DNA from: Trichuris trichiura | Taxonomy: Eukaryota > Nematoda > Enoplea > Trichinellida > Trichuridae | Reading direction: 5' to 3' | NCBI GenBank assembly: GCA_037903355.1 | Contig: JBAJFE010000004.1 | Coordinates: 5,936,001-6,000,000 of the forward strand | Length of the DNA stretch: 64,000 nucleotides | Part shown: in pieces, positions 51,016 to 63,770 of the stretch | How the letters are laid out: each line of letters starts with the position of its first letter | How positions within the stretch are numbered: position 1 is the stretch's first letter | Made by a program: the position numbers and the translations under genes | The notes under the pieces: model-generated | Seen by the model: only the letters and a program-made list of their open reading frames with translations | The model's database searches: none | What the model was told of the DNA's origin: nothing

Positions 51016-51405
51016 CTTACGGTTTTCTGTCTTGCTCATTGTTGGTTTCTAAAATAACCAAAGCAAATGCCCTACCAACGGATGGATGAACAGCTATTAA
51101 GGAAGATTCAGAACAATCTTATACGTTCAGAGTTTTCGGGACCAACCTTGTCCCACCGTCAGCGATGATGGTTATGTCAAACAACCGTTATCGCTGCCGA
51201 CGTGACAAGGTTGGTCCTGAAAACTCTGAACGTAGAAGATTGTTCTGAATTTTCCTTAATAACTGTTCACCCATCCGTTGGTAGGGCATTTGCTTTGGCT
51301 ATTTCAGAATCCAACAACGAGCAAGACAGAAAGCCATAAGAAAATTCAATCAGGAAAACCCTTGGAGCCGTTAAGAAGCATCCAATATTCAAGACCTGCG
51401 TTCTG
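51016..51405. repeat. Foldback family A, complete two-armed copy
   Basis: The left arm has GGAGTTTCTTACGGTTTTCT and CCCTACCAACGGATGGATGA; the right arm has CACCCATCCGTTGGTAGGGC and the outer end CCGTTAAGAAGCATCCAATA. The spacer contains GTCAGCGATGATGGTT. It belongs to the same subgroup as the copy at 23931. Confidence 0.85.
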
Positions 51406-52624
51406 TTGAGCAAACAGCGAGTAAAGGCTTGGCATGGTTGCTTGTGCACATTATAATGTAGTATGCAGAGGGATGCCAACATTGTCCCAACAAGTCAGTC
51501 TCAGATGCATCAGGTAGTTAGAACAAGTCTCCGCGACATGAAACGCAAGCACAGACACGCTATTTGAATATGGAAACTGACGGGATGACTGGTAGTGAGT
51601 CATTTACTCTGGTATCAAGAAAACGCCTTAGTGACAATACAGCTCCATGTCACCTCTCCACTTTCATGAGCCAATTTTTTGTCCACCACTAAACTGGGTA
51701 CCAACACTAAAATAGTGTCTTCTATGTAAGTGACCTCGGCGTTTAGCTTGACATATGTATATTCGAATATTTTTAGAAACGGTCTGTCCGCCGTCTTAAA
51801 AGTCTGCAGTGCCTGTAATTATTAATAAAGCAACATTCCTAACAAATGATAGGCAGAAATGTTTAGCACAAGTATCAACGTACGGCTCACCTAAACAAAA
51901 CAAGGCATTTGCTCATGCTTTCAAGCTCAATCACTAGCGTAATAATTGTTTTCAGATGGAACTTTTCCACTGTGACCAAACATAATAATCTGAGGCATTA
52001 AGCAAAAAATTATTTTGCAATCAGTAGGTGCTAATAAACGTGTAAATAAATCTTTCGCTGAAGGAAAGCTTCAAAACTTGCTTTTACACATTTTATGCTA
52101 ATTTATACACTTTACACAAATTATTTAGGCTAAATATTAGCCTAGAGTCATGTTAATGAACAGATGCAGCGTAGCAAATGGCATTTAGTTTCATTGGCAA
52201 TTTGGGACACTGTAAAGCGCACTAGTGTAAAGTAACCCTAAGTTAACTTTTTCTGTGGGAAAAAATAAATGTTTTATAGGAAATTGGTGGAACGGATGCT
52301 GTTGGAGCTAACTATGAAGTTTCTCTGCGATATCTTAGGAGTTGCAATAGCAGTGGACTGCTTTCTGATCGGTCGTGCCATTTTTTTGCTGCATTCCACG
52401 ACAGTAAAAGTAATGTTATGCATGATGCAAATGTTCATAAGTTTCTCGATACCGCATTTGAATAAAATTATTTCAGGTAAGCCATTATACCGCTACTTTT
52501 CCTTTCTTGCAGCGTCTTATTTTACATGTATCGGAAATTGTGATGTTTCAATTGTGTTTTTTGGTGAGCAAATCTTATCCACTAATAGCGCCATTGCTTA
52601 TATGTTAAAACATAGAGGGTTGCC
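51406..52624. other. AT-rich stretch with competing open frames near its end
   Basis: Nothing is recognised before 52250. From 52269, one frame gives a hydrophobic peptide of 126 codons, while another frame starting after a TTTATAG acceptor at about 52279 reads a more typical soluble peptide (AAFHDSKSNVMHDANVHKFL) up to a TAA. One may be an upstream exon of the 52625-53141 gene, but I could not decide. Confidence 0.3.
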
Positions 52625-53141
52625 ATGGAGATGTGTTCGGAAAAGCTAAATCTGAGATTTCGTCTTACAAATGAAGAGGGGTTAGTTTCAGAGAACGAAC
52701 CACTGCGAACTTCTTGCGAACTTCCGGAAGTTAGTGCGAATCTTGCCTTTTCATTATGACATTATGCTGATTAAGGTGTCGCTTAGGCAGGAAATACACA
52801 CTGATTCAGAAGAGAATACAGTAACAGAAGATTCAGACAGTTTGTATGAAGGGAACAGCCAGCCGCCAGACGATGTGGACTTAATTCGCATTGCAGCCGC
52901 AGTGAGCACGGTAGTACAACGCTTAACCGTTGGGCTACGGGAAAGTAGGTGTAGCTTGCCTGGCTATGGCATAAATTCTAGTAACCTTCTAAAACCGACA
53001 GCCGAAGTTATTGACAATACACCCTTCCAAAGTCTTCCTAGTTCTACTGGTTGGAGTGATCACAGTGACGAAATTTCAGTTCTCTCAGTGGACACTGAAT
53101 TTTATAGCTCCGTTGACGATTTTTGTGATCACGTTTCTTAG
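52625..53141 (+). CDS. Acidic hypothetical protein, two exons (may be partial at the 5' end)
   Basis: Exons 52625-52729 (ATG after GTTGCC, ending at GTTAGT) and 52791-53141 (after TTAGGCAG, ending in TAG) join in phase 0 to give 151 aa across a 61-nt intron. The protein is acidic, rich in Ser, Glu and Asp, with TDSEENTVTEDSDSLYEG in the middle, a short hydrophobic helix (LIRIAAAVSTVVQRLTVGL), and an acidic serine-rich end finishing DDFCDHVS. No family is recognised. The first exon may not be the true start, as coding-like sequence lies upstream. Codon composition and intron size resemble the solid genes in the window. Confidence 0.5.
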
Positions 53142-56100
53142 CCTGCTGCTCCTTCTTTTCTTTGGCCACTGGTTAAAGTTACAGCGGATGCAACAACATA
53201 TGTGCCTTAACTTTTAAATTTCAACTTCATGATACGCTAATAAAGACTCAGTTCAGCTAAAGTGAAAGCATATATTGGCAGTAAAATCTTTTTTACTACA
53301 ACGTGATTCATTAATAGCAAGTGATAGCAAGCCTCAGTCGTAACTGAATTAATTTTCTCGATGACGATCTTTTTATTCATTGGACTGTGTAATGCTCAAC
53401 AAAGTACGTTTATTTTAAAGTGACAGAGGAAGCAGTTTATCCTTTTCATTTATAGTTACAAGAAGGTGCTTTCTAACGCCATTTGTGTTTGCATAGTCAG
53501 TTTTGTGGTGCTTGACGGTAAATACTGCATTGAAACTAACGAGGTTCTCGTTTATTCATGAATAAAGAGAAAGTTTACTGATTTACTTACATACATCAGT
53601 ATAATTGAATACTATTAATATTCACGGCACATGTAATAAATACGTGACTTCAAGTTCCTAGCATCAGGTTAAAAATGTAAATGATGAAAGTGAAATTACA
53701 AATTCTACGATGACAGTTTCTAATGTGAAAGAGTGTCCACAAAACAAACATTAATGAAGATATTACAAAATTAATTAATAACAGAGACCACCACAAGCAA
53801 AAAACGGGAAAAGCCGTAGAAGATCTACCATACCACAGTACAGAATTAAGATATAACCGAATAATGTTGTTGATTGCGTTGTCATTCTATGGCAGCTACG
53901 GTTCTTTTAGAGTAGCTCCATCAAAATTCAGTCTCAGCGGCCTCTAATAATGCAGTAGATCGTCAACCAATTTAACTAACCATGTCCTGGGTTTAATTCA
54001 GATAACCGAAAAATTCGGGTAATAGCATAACTTTTAAGAATGGCTAGTCTTTTTGGGTCTTTTGTGCCACGGCGGTGCCGGAAGTGTCATGCGGCAACTT
54101 CAAAGGGGGTCAAGTGGGGACTATTATGTAACCTGAACAATGGGTGACCTAAGCCATTGTTCACTGCGCAGTAATGCGAGGGATGCGCATTACCAAAAAA
54201 ACGATGAACACCTGGAAACAGTTGCCCAGGTAGTCCGTATGGTAATTGAGTACTCGAGAGCCAAAGATTATCTTGCACCCTCGTTCTCACTTTGGTCGCA
54301 ATGTTGGTGACTCGCACGCAATGTTTCCAGCGGGCAACCACGCCCACAGTTCCCAATTCCGCAGACCAGGCTTCATATCACTGCATTGTTTGTCTCAGTG
54401 CGGAATTTTCGCCACCCAGCGATTGTTGGTAGATCGTTATATGTGATCAATGAACAGGGATAAGCAGCATGGGGCACGCAGTATGTTCCGTATCAACGAT
54501 CCTAAGTGTATCTCCACGTCGGAGCGCCAGACAATGTTTTAACAGTCCTGCGAGATCATCTGAGTCGCTCACATTGATATAGTCTGACCTTTGCTACGGT
54601 GCTGTCTGCTTCTAACTACTAACCATGGAAGAAAGATTCACGCGCTGACTGGGTGTGATGCTGTCAACAAAAATTTCAGCAGATACTGTGTTTCACAGCT
54701 TCCTGACCATCTGGGTTGCAGGGTTCAGCATTCTTGCAGCGATAATAACAGAACAAGGTCATTAATTCAAGACTGTTCTTTGGCGCGCATTGATCCAACG
54801 TTAGGAATGAAATTGTAACTCACGTCAGCATATCAACTCTAAGCAAATGATATGGTATAGCGTTTTCACCAGCATTTAAAGGCAGCCATGCAAGTACATA
54901 TTTATGATGAATCGATGGATAGATTGTTTACCACAAATACTTTTAGGGATATGATCAGCGATCCGGGCGGACAGTAGTCATTTTTTTGCGGAGATGGTTT
55001 ACAAGTCCTGATTGCGCGGTGCAGCACTAAACCCTGATGCACACATAACGAAAGTGTCATGCCGGCAAAAAATGGCCATGAACGTGACACAAACGACGCC
55101 TTGCCCTATATCAAAAGCGCTTTTATTTTGGATGGAATAGAATTACGGTTCTGAAACTGAAAACCCTCGAGCACTGGTCTTGAACCAGGCAAGACCTCAA
55201 GAAGCGGAACTGGCGAATGCATTAAAACGCAGGGTGAAGTCCAACGGTGACATTACGAAGGAGCAGAAAGCCGAAAAAATTTCAGTTCTGAAGGGATCAT
55301 ATCCAGAGAATAGATTTAAACACTAAATAATTATTTTAGGTCTTATGTTTTTAATTTCTTTGTTTTGCTATCTCCGCATAAAAATGCAATAAGCACGCAG
55401 GTGCAATTTTTCAGCAGTCGTCAAGGGTTGGACCTTTTCATACCCTTGCACTTTTGATTCTTGAAAGCTGGGCCTAAATGTCATTTTAGCAGTTTACCGT
55501 CTAATATGCAATCGATCTTAATTACGATTATGCAAAAACATTTAACAGAACATTGAATCATTTCGTTTTGCTTTTATTGCGCATAAGTAACCTGCAAAAA
55601 CTAGTACGCACCTCTTTCGTTACGAGAAATCCTATTTTCAAAGCTTGTTGATTCTTTTGCTTATTTGTAAATATACTTTGACTGCCCACTGTATTTTATG
55701 GCATCGCAGTACAATCCGTAAGCATAAACAAATTGCCTATTAAGCAGTGATACATTGTACAAAGCCATTAGACGGTTATCAAAACGTGAAACAAGGAGAG
55801 GAGAAGAAAAAGAAGTTAAACGGTTGTTGCAAGACCGTAATACAAAAATAAATTACGTTTCAAATGCATCCCTTCTTCATCAGCTCAGCTGAAAAGACCC
55901 ATGCAGTTTTGACCATAATGACAGATCATTTTTGCTTTTAAAATTTACACGTTTTGATAGTCTGACTTGGAATTTTGTGCTGGATCACTCGTTGCGGCTC
56001 GCCGGCGCATTCTTGCCTCCTTTTGCAACTCAGAAGAGAGCTTTTCCGCTTGCTGTGCGGAGCTACACTACTTCGACGGATTGTTACCCACACCAACACG

Positions 56101-56335
56101 GCGGCCAGGCATGAACCGCAATTGGCATGTTCCCAAAGGACTCAAACACGTCTTTACGCAATACACTACGACTTCGGCGCTTGAAACAGTTTACAATAGC
56201 CCTCTTTCTCGTACTTGTGAACACCAAAAAGCGCGAGGATGCTAGAACGCAGCAAGTCTGTAATCATCAGCCTTCACCGCTTAAAACCGGCATTTTACGC
56301 CCCTCCATCAACTTCCAGAAGCGCTTCTAACGTCA
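53142..56335. other. No confident gene; short repeat fragment and possible relics
   Basis: At 53790-53825 a terminal piece of foldback family A is present (AAAAAACGGGAAAAGCCGTA). At about 54610-54700 the + strand reads GRKIHALTGCDAVNK, a motif I associate loosely with mobile-element proteins, but it is isolated. The rest has short frames only. Confidence 0.35.
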
Positions 56336-56339
56336 CTTT

Positions 56340-58690
56340 CTACTCGAAGGTTGACATTGATCCTTGAACTCTCTAGGGAGAAGTTGTATAGCAGCCGCAG
56401 CAGAAGTGGATGATGGAGACGGAAGCGTGGGCACAGACAGTCGATACGGTAATCGAGCCCAGAAGACAAGAAAGTTATTTTGTACGCTCGTTTTCATATT
56501 GGCCCGCGTCTTCAGATAGCAAGGAGATCTTCGGTGACGGCGTTTCGTTTTGATCGTCAATTGTGCTCTGGGTCTGTCCAATAGTAACGCCAGTAGTCCT
56601 TATGCGAAACCATTTGAGCAGCGTTATGCTGAGCCGAGACGAAATCAAGACGGCCTGCAGTTCAAGCCTTAGGACGTTCAGATACTTCAGTGACGCTACT
56701 CAGGCCTTAGAACTGGTGAAGGAGATGGCGACATTTCCACTGCAATGCGATTTTCGCAGATAAGCAGTGTGGCCATATTCAGATTGGGAACCGTCCGAAA
56801 AGAGGTGTATCTGTGCAGACCCGACGGATTTGAATGACGTTAAGGCGGGAGGAACTGTCAACGATTCGATATGGAGGATTTCAGCTATCCATTTGTTCCA
56901 TGTTGACATTACGGGTTGCGACAGTGGGTCGTCCCAACCGAGCTTGAGCAACCATGTCTGGCTTAGGATACACTTCACTTGCAAAGTTGCGGGAGTACCG
57001 AATCTGAACAGGTTGAAGAAATTGGGTGCAATGCCTAGCATGTCACGTTTCGACGATGTCGTTGGATTTGTCAGAGTTGGAAATGAAAGGAATCATTGTC
57101 GTTGCTCCACCACAAGCGGAACGTTCACTCCTGAGGCAGCAGGTTGAAATCAATGTCAAAACTTGGCTGAGTGCGTTCCTTAGCCAGGAAGGTTCTTAAC
57201 ACGGAGAGCGAGGAGGACAACCACTTCGTTAAAGGGAATACGGCACATGTGAGAAACCGTGTTAACTCATAACAAGACGATACGGCTTCAGGTCCAGAAG
57301 TGAATGAGTCGAGGTAGTGGGTAACATGAAAGTTACTCAGTACCTTCTACCATACGGAGAAAAATCTTACTCGATGATCTTCTGCTGCTCTTTTTAGCAT
57401 GTAAGTACAAACGGTAGGCTAGCAGACCGCGCTGAAGATGTGTAAAGTCACCTGATGATTTTCCACCAGTTCTGTTCTCCGTAGTTTACGGCACAAAAAG
57501 CGCAACATCGACTGATCCACTTCCAGGACGAGAACCTGGCGAAGTATTTTAACGATACAGGCTGAAACTCCCATTGCATATTTTCGAAAGCGGACCAATA
57601 ATCCAAACAGGTTCGTTAGCGTATCAGGTCCGGTCAACAACATGTTATTCAGCAAGACGCCATTCATTCTGTCGAAAACGTCGAAGACGATCCATAACTT
57701 TCTTTGTTTATTCAGGTTTTCCACCACGTGATGAGGCAGAAACCAGCTCCGGCGATTGAAGCTTTCGATGGGGACTGGCTTGGCAAAGCCAGCTTAGAGA
57801 TAATCGTTGGCAGCGTTGGCGTAGTCGTCAACAAGATGCGTTCCAATGAAATTGCCGTTCTAGACTAGCGAATCCAGATTCAGCGGTTGATAGGCAATCT
57901 GGGAAATCTTTTGCCAGGTTCTTCCACAGCATCTTGCACTGGTAGCAACAATTGAACTTCACCGTCGACGATCGCAAAGTATCCTTAGCCAATTTATCAT
58001 CTGGACTTAACATCTCTTTGCAGCTTTTCTGAATTCCCAGACACTCGGTGGACCAAAAGCCCTTAACGAGGGTTGTCAGATCATGATTCTGACCGTTAAT
58101 CATGACATGGCAAATCGTCTTAGCAGCTAGCGGTTGGCGTTGTAGGCCATCAAGTGGGCGAGCGACCGACAACGCTACAACCGAAGGGTGCCTGGATGGC
58201 ATGGAGTGTCTTGATGCTCATAAGGGGCATTATGGTTCGATATTGTTCGTGAGTTTCTACGAAGTCCATGTCGACGAGGATAGCGACGATGCCAGTATTT
58301 AAAACGTTGAAGTCGATACTTTCTTAGATCAGGCCAAGTTTTCATCAGACGTGAAAAGTCGACTCGTCTGTAGGCCACATTAAGCATGGGAACGGTTAAT
58401 ATCTAATCTACTTCGAAAGTGTGACGTTTACCCAAGGGCTTTAACTTGAAGCTCACCATTTTAAAGCGAAATATTGTGTCGGCTCCATGGAAGGTACTCA
58501 GATGAACATCCTGCGTCAGGCCTGTAAGACTGACCATATGGATCACATCTTTTCGGATAAGAAGATCCGCTACCAGGGTCGAGAAGCACGTATTATCCCC
58601 AGCGAAGTACTTGGCTCTGACAACTGAAATACCCTCCCCGGTGGTATAACGGAAGACCTTTATCTTACCAATAAAAAACAATGGATCGGT
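56340..58690 (-). pseudogene. BEL/Pao retroelement polyprotein relic
   Basis: Along the - strand, from high to low coordinates, broken frames follow the order of a BEL/Pao pol gene: the aspartic-protease/DUF1758 region (58681 down to 58403), the linker with LSPDDKLAKDTL (58202 down to 57828), reverse transcriptase with VFDVFDR and MLLTGPDTLTN (57727 down to 57419), and an RNase H-like part with LGWDDPL and LFSDGSQSEYG (57041 down to 56700), continuing to about 56340. The reverse transcriptase YxDD site reads Y-L-D-S in the reading I can follow, so a catalytic Asp is lost. No integrase, gag or long terminal repeats were recognised. Multiple stops and shifts show it is dead. Confidence 0.85.
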
Positions 58691-58804
58691 AAAAACGGTT
58701 CATTCGATCATAAACAAGAAAACCTGAAGTAATGATAATTGCAAAGTGAATGTCAAGAAATATTTAAAGTAACAAAAAAGGAAAAGCGCAATTTCCAAGT
58801 AATC

Positions 58805-60842
58805 TTAAAACAGACTTTCCAATGACAAACATTTTTGCCGTCTACGCAGAAAGTCAAACCAAGTACGCGATGGCAAGTGAAATTCGCTTTTGGCCATTAC
58901 ATTTTTGGATTGAGAACGTTTTCGACAACGATAGCTTGACCTCTTACGCCGCATTTTCTTCGATGGACGAAGCTCGTTCAGGAGAACTTTCAAAACCGTT
59001 TCCACTTGGTGACCCAGAAGGACTGAAATTTCAAGGAAGGCGCAGCCATAACTCTTTGCAAGCTCTTTTCCTTCTGAAACAAAGTTCAATGTATGTCCAT
59101 GAAGTAATTACCTTCTTTTGACAGTTTTGCTTCCTGACGCACTGGGTAACAGAACGATGTCAAAAGAAAATGAACCATAAAAATTCATTGAAAAAAGTCG
59201 TATTCAAACAGAATAGATATCCTATTTAGATAATTATTCGCTTTTACAAACTTTGTATTGTCTTTGCCAAAAATATAGATACAAATTGATGCTCACATAT
59301 GCCTGGTGTAAGCTACGTTGTGCGTTCTTTTCAAAGCTGGACGATCAGCATTAAAATATTTACGGAGCGAAGGAAACAGAAAATTACGGAACCATCGGAT
59401 TCTACTGTTCCTTAGTTAGCATTTGGGTAAATGGCATAAAGACATCAACATAAGTGGTGTACCATTATGAGGAAACGTCAGTAAGTTTTAAGTAGAGCAC
59501 TCCTAAAGCCTAATATACATCGATCTCACTGCTCCGTATATTGATTAGATAGGCCCTGGACAGCACACTCCAGCCAAAATTCAAACATAAATGTTGAGCA
59601 TGTATGTTAACTACAAGCTACTCTAAAACTGGCAAAGTGGCAAATAATATTCAATGATTCGCAACGTTAGTAGATTAAACTCACCGTCGGATTCAATTGC
59701 ACGATGTCTTTCCAAATCCACTTTGTTCCCAATCAGCAACATTGGCACGTAATTCTGTTTCTCCGGATCATCAAATTCACTAGTGATTCGATACATGATG
59801 TCAGCAGCAACGCTAAACGTCTCGTTGCTGGTGACGTCATACATGATGATTAATGCCGTTTGCTCATCGGTAGCAGAAAGTTTTTCCTAGCAAAGTAAAT
59901 TAATTAAAACTTTTCCTGCAAGATTTACTTAGGCAAATACAGGTACTGTACTTCCACGTTTGAAGCAAACAAAACATTCATTTCCTTCTACCAAAATGGG
60001 TATCACACATTCGGAACCGTGCTCCGGTTGATCTGAAAATAAAGTGCAGTCCTGTTACTGAAGAATTTCAGTGTTCAGATTGTTTTATAAAGAGAATCAA
60101 AAAACTTGACAAAACAAAACGCACCCGCTTCTTTAAGGTCGCTAATGAATAAGTTCTTGAGCTCTTCAATTAGTGAAGCTCTTCCCACTGATTCTTCTCC
60201 AATAACATAAACCTTGAAGATTCTTTCTGACGATACGGCTTTTTCACTTTGGGCTTCGTTTTCTGCATCTATATGTTCCCCCTGAGCGCTACTGTATACC
60301 GTGCTTTCACTAGTGTCTGTTGGACTGCAAACATCAGTTAAACTTGCATTGCTTCGATGAACGTAGCAGAAGCCGCGTTCCACTATGTTCCCTTCATTGT
60401 CAACCCCAAACGTCTTTACCTTTTGATAATAGGCACTTTCCGGTAAGGTTAGAAATCGTTGCTCCACATGACTTGGAGAGCGCAAGATTGGCCAGTCGCT
60501 ATATCGGCGCGCTGATTTACGATGTGCTTGATGAAACTTTAGGGGCAGACTATAAGAACGACTTCGAAATGGTCTCTCGTCAAAAGAATAACCGCCGGGC
60601 GAAGGCGAACGATTATAATAAGGCTGATTTGTGCTCGGACTCGAGGAACGTCGTGAAGATGAACTAGTTTCTGGGAGTGCAGCTTCAGCTAGACTCAGTT
60701 TTTTACGATCTTTCGGCTTGTGGAATCTGAGGCTTGACATTGCTGAGATCACGTAGTCCAAAGACTTTTTTCGAAAGCAAGAAGATGGATGCAGCCGACT
60801 AGATTCTCCTTTTTCACCAAGTTGATCAGGATTGTTCCTCAT
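58805..60842 (-). CDS. RGK-family (Rad/Gem/Rem-like) small GTPase
   Basis: RGK proteins are Ras-related, act at the plasma membrane, and inhibit voltage-gated calcium channels. Exons 60125-60842, 59947-60032, 59685-59886 and 58805-59073 join in phase to 424 aa. Residues 1-205 are serine-rich and basic, as in the long N-termini of RGK proteins. The GTPase core starts near 208. The P-loop (215-223) reads GEESVGRAS: the invariant Lys is Arg and the following Ser/Thr is Ala. The G3 region lacks DxxG, as in RGKs. NKVD (321-324) is canonical, and EISVLL marks G5. A basic stretch is followed by KCLSLESLF at the very end, matching the RGK C-terminal cysteine motif; there is no CAAX box. The BEL/Pao relic lies just 3'. 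The alternative is another divergent Ras-like GTPase. Confidence 0.87.
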
Positions 60843-62940
60843 TATAACGGTTCATGCGCATTAACTTTTCCAAATTTCAATTTCTGTAGTCCCCTGAAAA
60901 GTACTTTTCAGTTAAAACAAAAACACTGACTTGCAGAGAGAGAAGCTTTCAAATATACATTTTTATCAAGACACGAGACTGTGAAACTCTATCAGTGGAA
61001 AAAGGTAAATTAAAATGATTGCAATGTTAATGAAAAACGGCTGATTTGAAGGGGAACATGATAGGACTTCGCCATGCAAGCAACAGATGTTTATTTTTTA
61101 AGACAGACGATCAGAACCCAATTTCTATCATAGAAAACATCGACAGTTCATTTGCTTCTTCTTATTTATGCTTTTAATTTTGCATATGTTTGTTTACATT
61201 TCATTATATTTTATTTTTATTCTTTAATTTTACTTAATCTTATATGGTACATCAACAGTTAGAAATGAAGACAGGATGATTTGTAATTGGACGAAGCGCT
61301 TTTATTTATCGATGATCTTTCCCTGGCTTTAACGAAACAGCTGCTCTATTGACGAATGGACGAACGAATAGTAGGTAAAAATTCAGAACCACATCTAATT
61401 GTGTTCACAGCTTTTGGAATGCTCTAGTGCTGCTTTTAGATCCCCAATTTCGCTACCGACAGAATCACAACGTTCTGAAAGTCTCGAATAGGGTTAATCG
61501 CGCTCTGTATTTTTTTCTTAATTATCGCTCATCCATCCATTAGTACGGCAGTTGTTTCGTTTAATTTGAATTACTTAATACATCAATAAAACATGAAAAG
61601 TCGCAGTAAGATCGTCGATAAGTCATATACCAAAGACACAAGAAGGTACGTTTAAACTTACGACTACAGTTAAGCTGTCACTGACTACAAGACAATTCCA
61701 CATTGCTGACTAATACTAAGATATTGATGATGGAATCAGATGCATCCTAAAAGCTCAGCAACAAAGGGTGACAAAGCAATGAATCTAATGTGACTAATGT
61801 GTTTTGAACACGAAAACTTTTAAAAAGTTATCAAAGTTCTCTATTTCATCGCTCTGTCGGTCACAGGCTACTTAGAACAGAATTGCTGGGAACAGAACTA
61901 TAAGACTTCAACGTTTAGCATAACTGCTGTCTTCTAGAAAACACGTTCTACTAAAAAAATTAGGCATGCTTGTTTAACAGGAGAAAAACAGCGTTGAAAC
62001 ATGAAGTAGACCACAGGTTGTAACTTGTGCTTTGCAGAAACTAAAGCGCTTCCATGTGCGATTAGTCTTATCCGCAAACAAAATTCCGCGTTCTGCTGTG
62101 CGAAATCAGTCAGTTTCCTAGGTCAGCAATGACCGATATAGTTCACGAGACCGACGTCCATAAAGGACTGGAGTCTAGACAGGAATGATGGAAAAAGGAT
62201 AAAGGGAGTGAAGGACAGTTTCATTAAAAACAAAACCTTGAATGCATAGCACTTCACGTGGAGTTCGTAAATTGTCATGGCATATTTTATTTACAGTTAC
62301 AGCCATTTTGTACAGACGATTTTTCTTTCGGAGCTTGCGGGTCCACTCTCGACCCGTCTTCAGCGGTAAGAACTGATGATGTTTGCGGTGACGACGGGTT
62401 GTAAGAATGATATCTAAAGTTGGCGATGTAAAACTTCAAGGAGACGACAGAGACAAAGAGCGTGCTGCAAGGGCGGCATATGACTGGCAAACGCGGTGAG
62501 TACTTAAGAGGCTGAGAAATTTAAGGGGTCACTGAAGGGTAGGTAAGTGTACTTTCTTCACTCTGCTGGCAATCATGCTTTCAGCGCTTATCAGCAAAAC
62601 ATCAGAAGGCAATCGGCAACGAAAAAGCAAAGTTTTACGTTATATCACCTCTAAGAGCGAGCTTCATGGACACTAATTCTCCTTTTTCTCTGTTTGTTTA
62701 TGCAACACTGCCCAACTTTGGAAACAGTGACTTATTTAAAAACAACGGTATGAGTGGAAGAAGGACATGTGAAAACAGTCATAAAATTGTAGTGTTTTAC
62801 ACCCTGAGTAACAATTTTCGTAATTTTCTCAATTAATCTTTGCTGTGAACTGCTTGCATAACCCTGTCGTAAGACAAAATCCTCTATCGTATGAAGATAT
62901 CAATCATACTGATTGAAATAATCACAAAGATCCTCTGAGC
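60843..62940. other. Upstream of the RGK gene; repeat fragments, no gene recognised
   Basis: Diverged family A sequence lies at about 61290-61620 (AACGAAACAGCTGCTCTATT and the inverted CATCCATTAGTACGGCAGTT). A family B end lies at about 62300-62370 (GACCCGTCTTCAGCGG). The RGK promoter is presumably at 60850-61000, but no element stands out. Confidence 0.45.
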
Positions 62941-62984
62941 AATGATACAGCACAGAAGGGAGCAACGAAATCAGCAATGACGTA

Positions 62985-63770
62985 GAAGCAATCTTTGGCA
63001 GTTTTATGACGAGTACACCATTTGCCCTACAACTTAATGAATCTATTTTGTCTGGCAGTCAAGTAATACCGCTAGTTTATGCTCATTTTACGAAGGATAA
63101 GCAGACATTAAAAGAATAACTGTCTGCCAAAGGACCTTTACCAGATGCTGAAGGAGACAGGATTTCTCTCTGTAGAATTTATTAAAGAAAAGAATACTTG
63201 TCTTACGGACATAGTGACCATGGAAACTGAGAAAACTCTATTTATAGTGAGAGACCACCGTGGATTTAACGTGCACTTGAGAGAGTTGGTTGCAAGTGAA
63301 TTAGCAGTTCGTTGGAATAATTTGTGACCAGCATTTAATTGAAAAAAAGTGCTGTCGCTTCAGTTACTCACTGTAGTTCGTCCCTGCAACAATAAACAAA
63401 ATCAAAAGCAAACCGTTGCATAACAGATTATTCAGTTTTACTCAGTGATCGATGAAATCTTTAACCGCTTCTTACTTCACGCTTTAATTCGCTGGATAAA
63501 AAATTGCACTTGTTTGAGTCTCTTTTACTACATTTTCAAAACAGACTTGGAATTATTAGGGAATAATGATGCTATTCTGCCCGATAACTTGAAGACATTG
63601 GCCAATATATCATTCTTATTGGAGTTATTGTTGAGGTTGAACGAGGTGAATTCGCAGCTGCAAAGCGATGACCTTAACTTAAGCAGGACAAAGGATATTG
63701 TATTTACATTTGTTTCTAAGGTATTATTTTTAACAAGTTCTGAAATGTAGTGGATTATATCAGTTTTCAC
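62985..63770 (+). pseudogene. hAT transposase relic (ZBED5-like)
   Basis: Broken + strand frames resemble ZBED5/FAM200-type hAT transposases. SFMTSTPFALQLNESILSGS and VYAHFTKDKQT (about 63000-63110) correspond to the catalytic-domain start, where LDEST is expected; LNESI shows the catalytic Asp replaced by Asn. A later stretch (about 63590-63720) reads LLRLNEVNSQLQSDDLNLSR. Stops and shifts are frequent. The element probably continues past the window edge at 64000. Confidence 0.7.

Noticed and set aside
52269..52649. A 126-codon hydrophobic + strand frame
   Set aside because: An overlapping frame looks equally or more protein-like, and neither joins cleanly to the 52625 exon, so no separate gene was called.
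54087..54446. Overlapping frames on both strands at 54.1-54.4 kb
   Set aside because: Each looks like the shadow of the other in GC-rich sequence; no motif supports either.
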